Notes under the pieces: generated by a model
The model's database searches: none
What the model was told of the DNA's origin: nothing
Seen by the model: the letters and a program-made list of their open reading frames with translations, nothing else
Made by a program: the position numbers and the translations under genes
NCBI GenBank assembly: GCA_015689705.1
Contig: WVSN01000005.1
Coordinates: forward strand, 62,001 to 126,000
Reading direction: 5' to 3'
Origin: Rhodobacterales bacterium HKCCE3408
GTDB lineage: Bacteria; Pseudomonadota; Alphaproteobacteria; Rhodobacterales; Rhodobacteraceae
DNA: 64,000 nt
In this document: positions 63,750-64,000 of the stretch, piece by piece
How positions within the stretch are numbered: position 1 is the first letter of the stretch
Layout: the number at the start of each line of letters is the position of its first letter

Positions 63750-64000
63750 TCAATCCCCCTGGAACACCGGTTTCTCTTTCGCGACGAAGGCCTCGTAGGC
63801 GCGCCGGAAATCCTGTCCCTGCATGCAGATCGCCTGCGCCTGCGCCTCGGCCTCGATCGCCTGGTCGATCGTCATCGACCATTCCTGCGCAAGCATCGTC
63901 TTCGTCATCATGTTCGCGAAACCCGGTCCCGCCGCGATCCTGCCAGCCAGGTCGCCCGCCGCGTCCATCAGATCCGCCGCCGGCACGACCCGGTTCCAGA
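63750..64000 (-). CDS. Enoyl-CoA hydratase/isomerase family protein, C-terminal part (5' end outside window)
   Basis: The frame runs off the window edge; 83 residues are visible. [25 protein letters not shown], then [32 protein letters not shown] is the typical C-terminus of crotonase-family enzymes. A GTG at 63986 is internal. It is upstream in the same direction as the acyl-CoA dehydrogenase and probably performs the hydration or ring-opening step of the CoA-linked aromatic route. Confidence 0.85.
   Translation of the reverse strand, partial: WNRVVPAADLMDAAGDLAGRIAAGPGFANMMTKTMLAQEWSMTIDQAIEAEAQAQAICMQGQDFRRAYEAFVAKEKPVFQGD

Overview
The window is a GC-rich, tightly packed stretch of a bacterial chromosome with the gene content of a marine or saline member of the Rhodobacteraceae (roseobacter group). 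The pointers are overlapping ATGA/TGATG operon joints, frequent GTG starts, acidic proteins, a sitABCD-type metal importer, a polyamine transporter beside an spuC-type aminotransferase, an MttB-family methyltransferase without pyrrolysine, a five-step hut pathway using HutF and HutG, and a kynurenine/2-aminobenzoyl-CoA gene set. I see no rRNA, tRNA, CRISPR array, insertion sequence, integrase or phage gene. No gap between genes exceeds about 220 bases. The first and last genes are cut by the window edges.

Layout: 1-728, end of a saccharopine dehydrogenase-family gene. 733-4811, RND efflux pump and adaptor. 4867-8298, Mn/Fe ABC importer sitABCD with a candidate Fur/Mur box. 8431-10070, DapA-family enzyme and GT25 glycosyltransferase. 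10102-15692, spuC-like aminotransferase divergent from a putrescine/spermidine ABC transporter. 15689-18329, a GH32/43/68-like protein, a DUF1203 protein and a FAD oxidoreductase. 18313-23790, oligopeptide transporter oppABCDF. 23933-25990, IspD and an MFS protein. 25993-34054, GlxA and GntR regulators, a DapA-like/ALDH/FAD-oxidase operon, an MttB-family protein and a UspA protein. 34096-35427, UbiB/ABC1 kinase. 35459-40944, a second peptide ABC system with a fused permease-ATPase, beside DUF1028 and a GntR regulator (to 42584). 42693-47295, glgB plus a large GH13 protein resembling glucosylglycerol hydrolase. 47350-50713, gnd-rpe-redoxin-gph. 50800-58125, complete histidine utilisation locus. 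58110-64000, tryptophan/kynurenine/anthranilate degradation.

Functionally the window is an uptake-and-catabolism region: ABC importers for metals, polyamines and two peptide-like substrates stand next to oxidases, dehydrogenases, aminotransferases and dedicated regulators for nitrogen-rich solutes (polyamines, histidine, tryptophan, probably betaine-like compounds).

Features that gene calls alone do not explain: a strong GC hairpin between binding-protein and permease genes in all three peptide/polyamine operons; three convergent gene pairs that share a CTAG as both stop codons; three copies of a hairpin-linked intergenic repeat; paired palindromes in divergent promoters; a permease-ATPase fusion; and the MttB/DapA/ALDH/oxidase cluster, which is the best candidate for an uncharacterised catabolic pathway.
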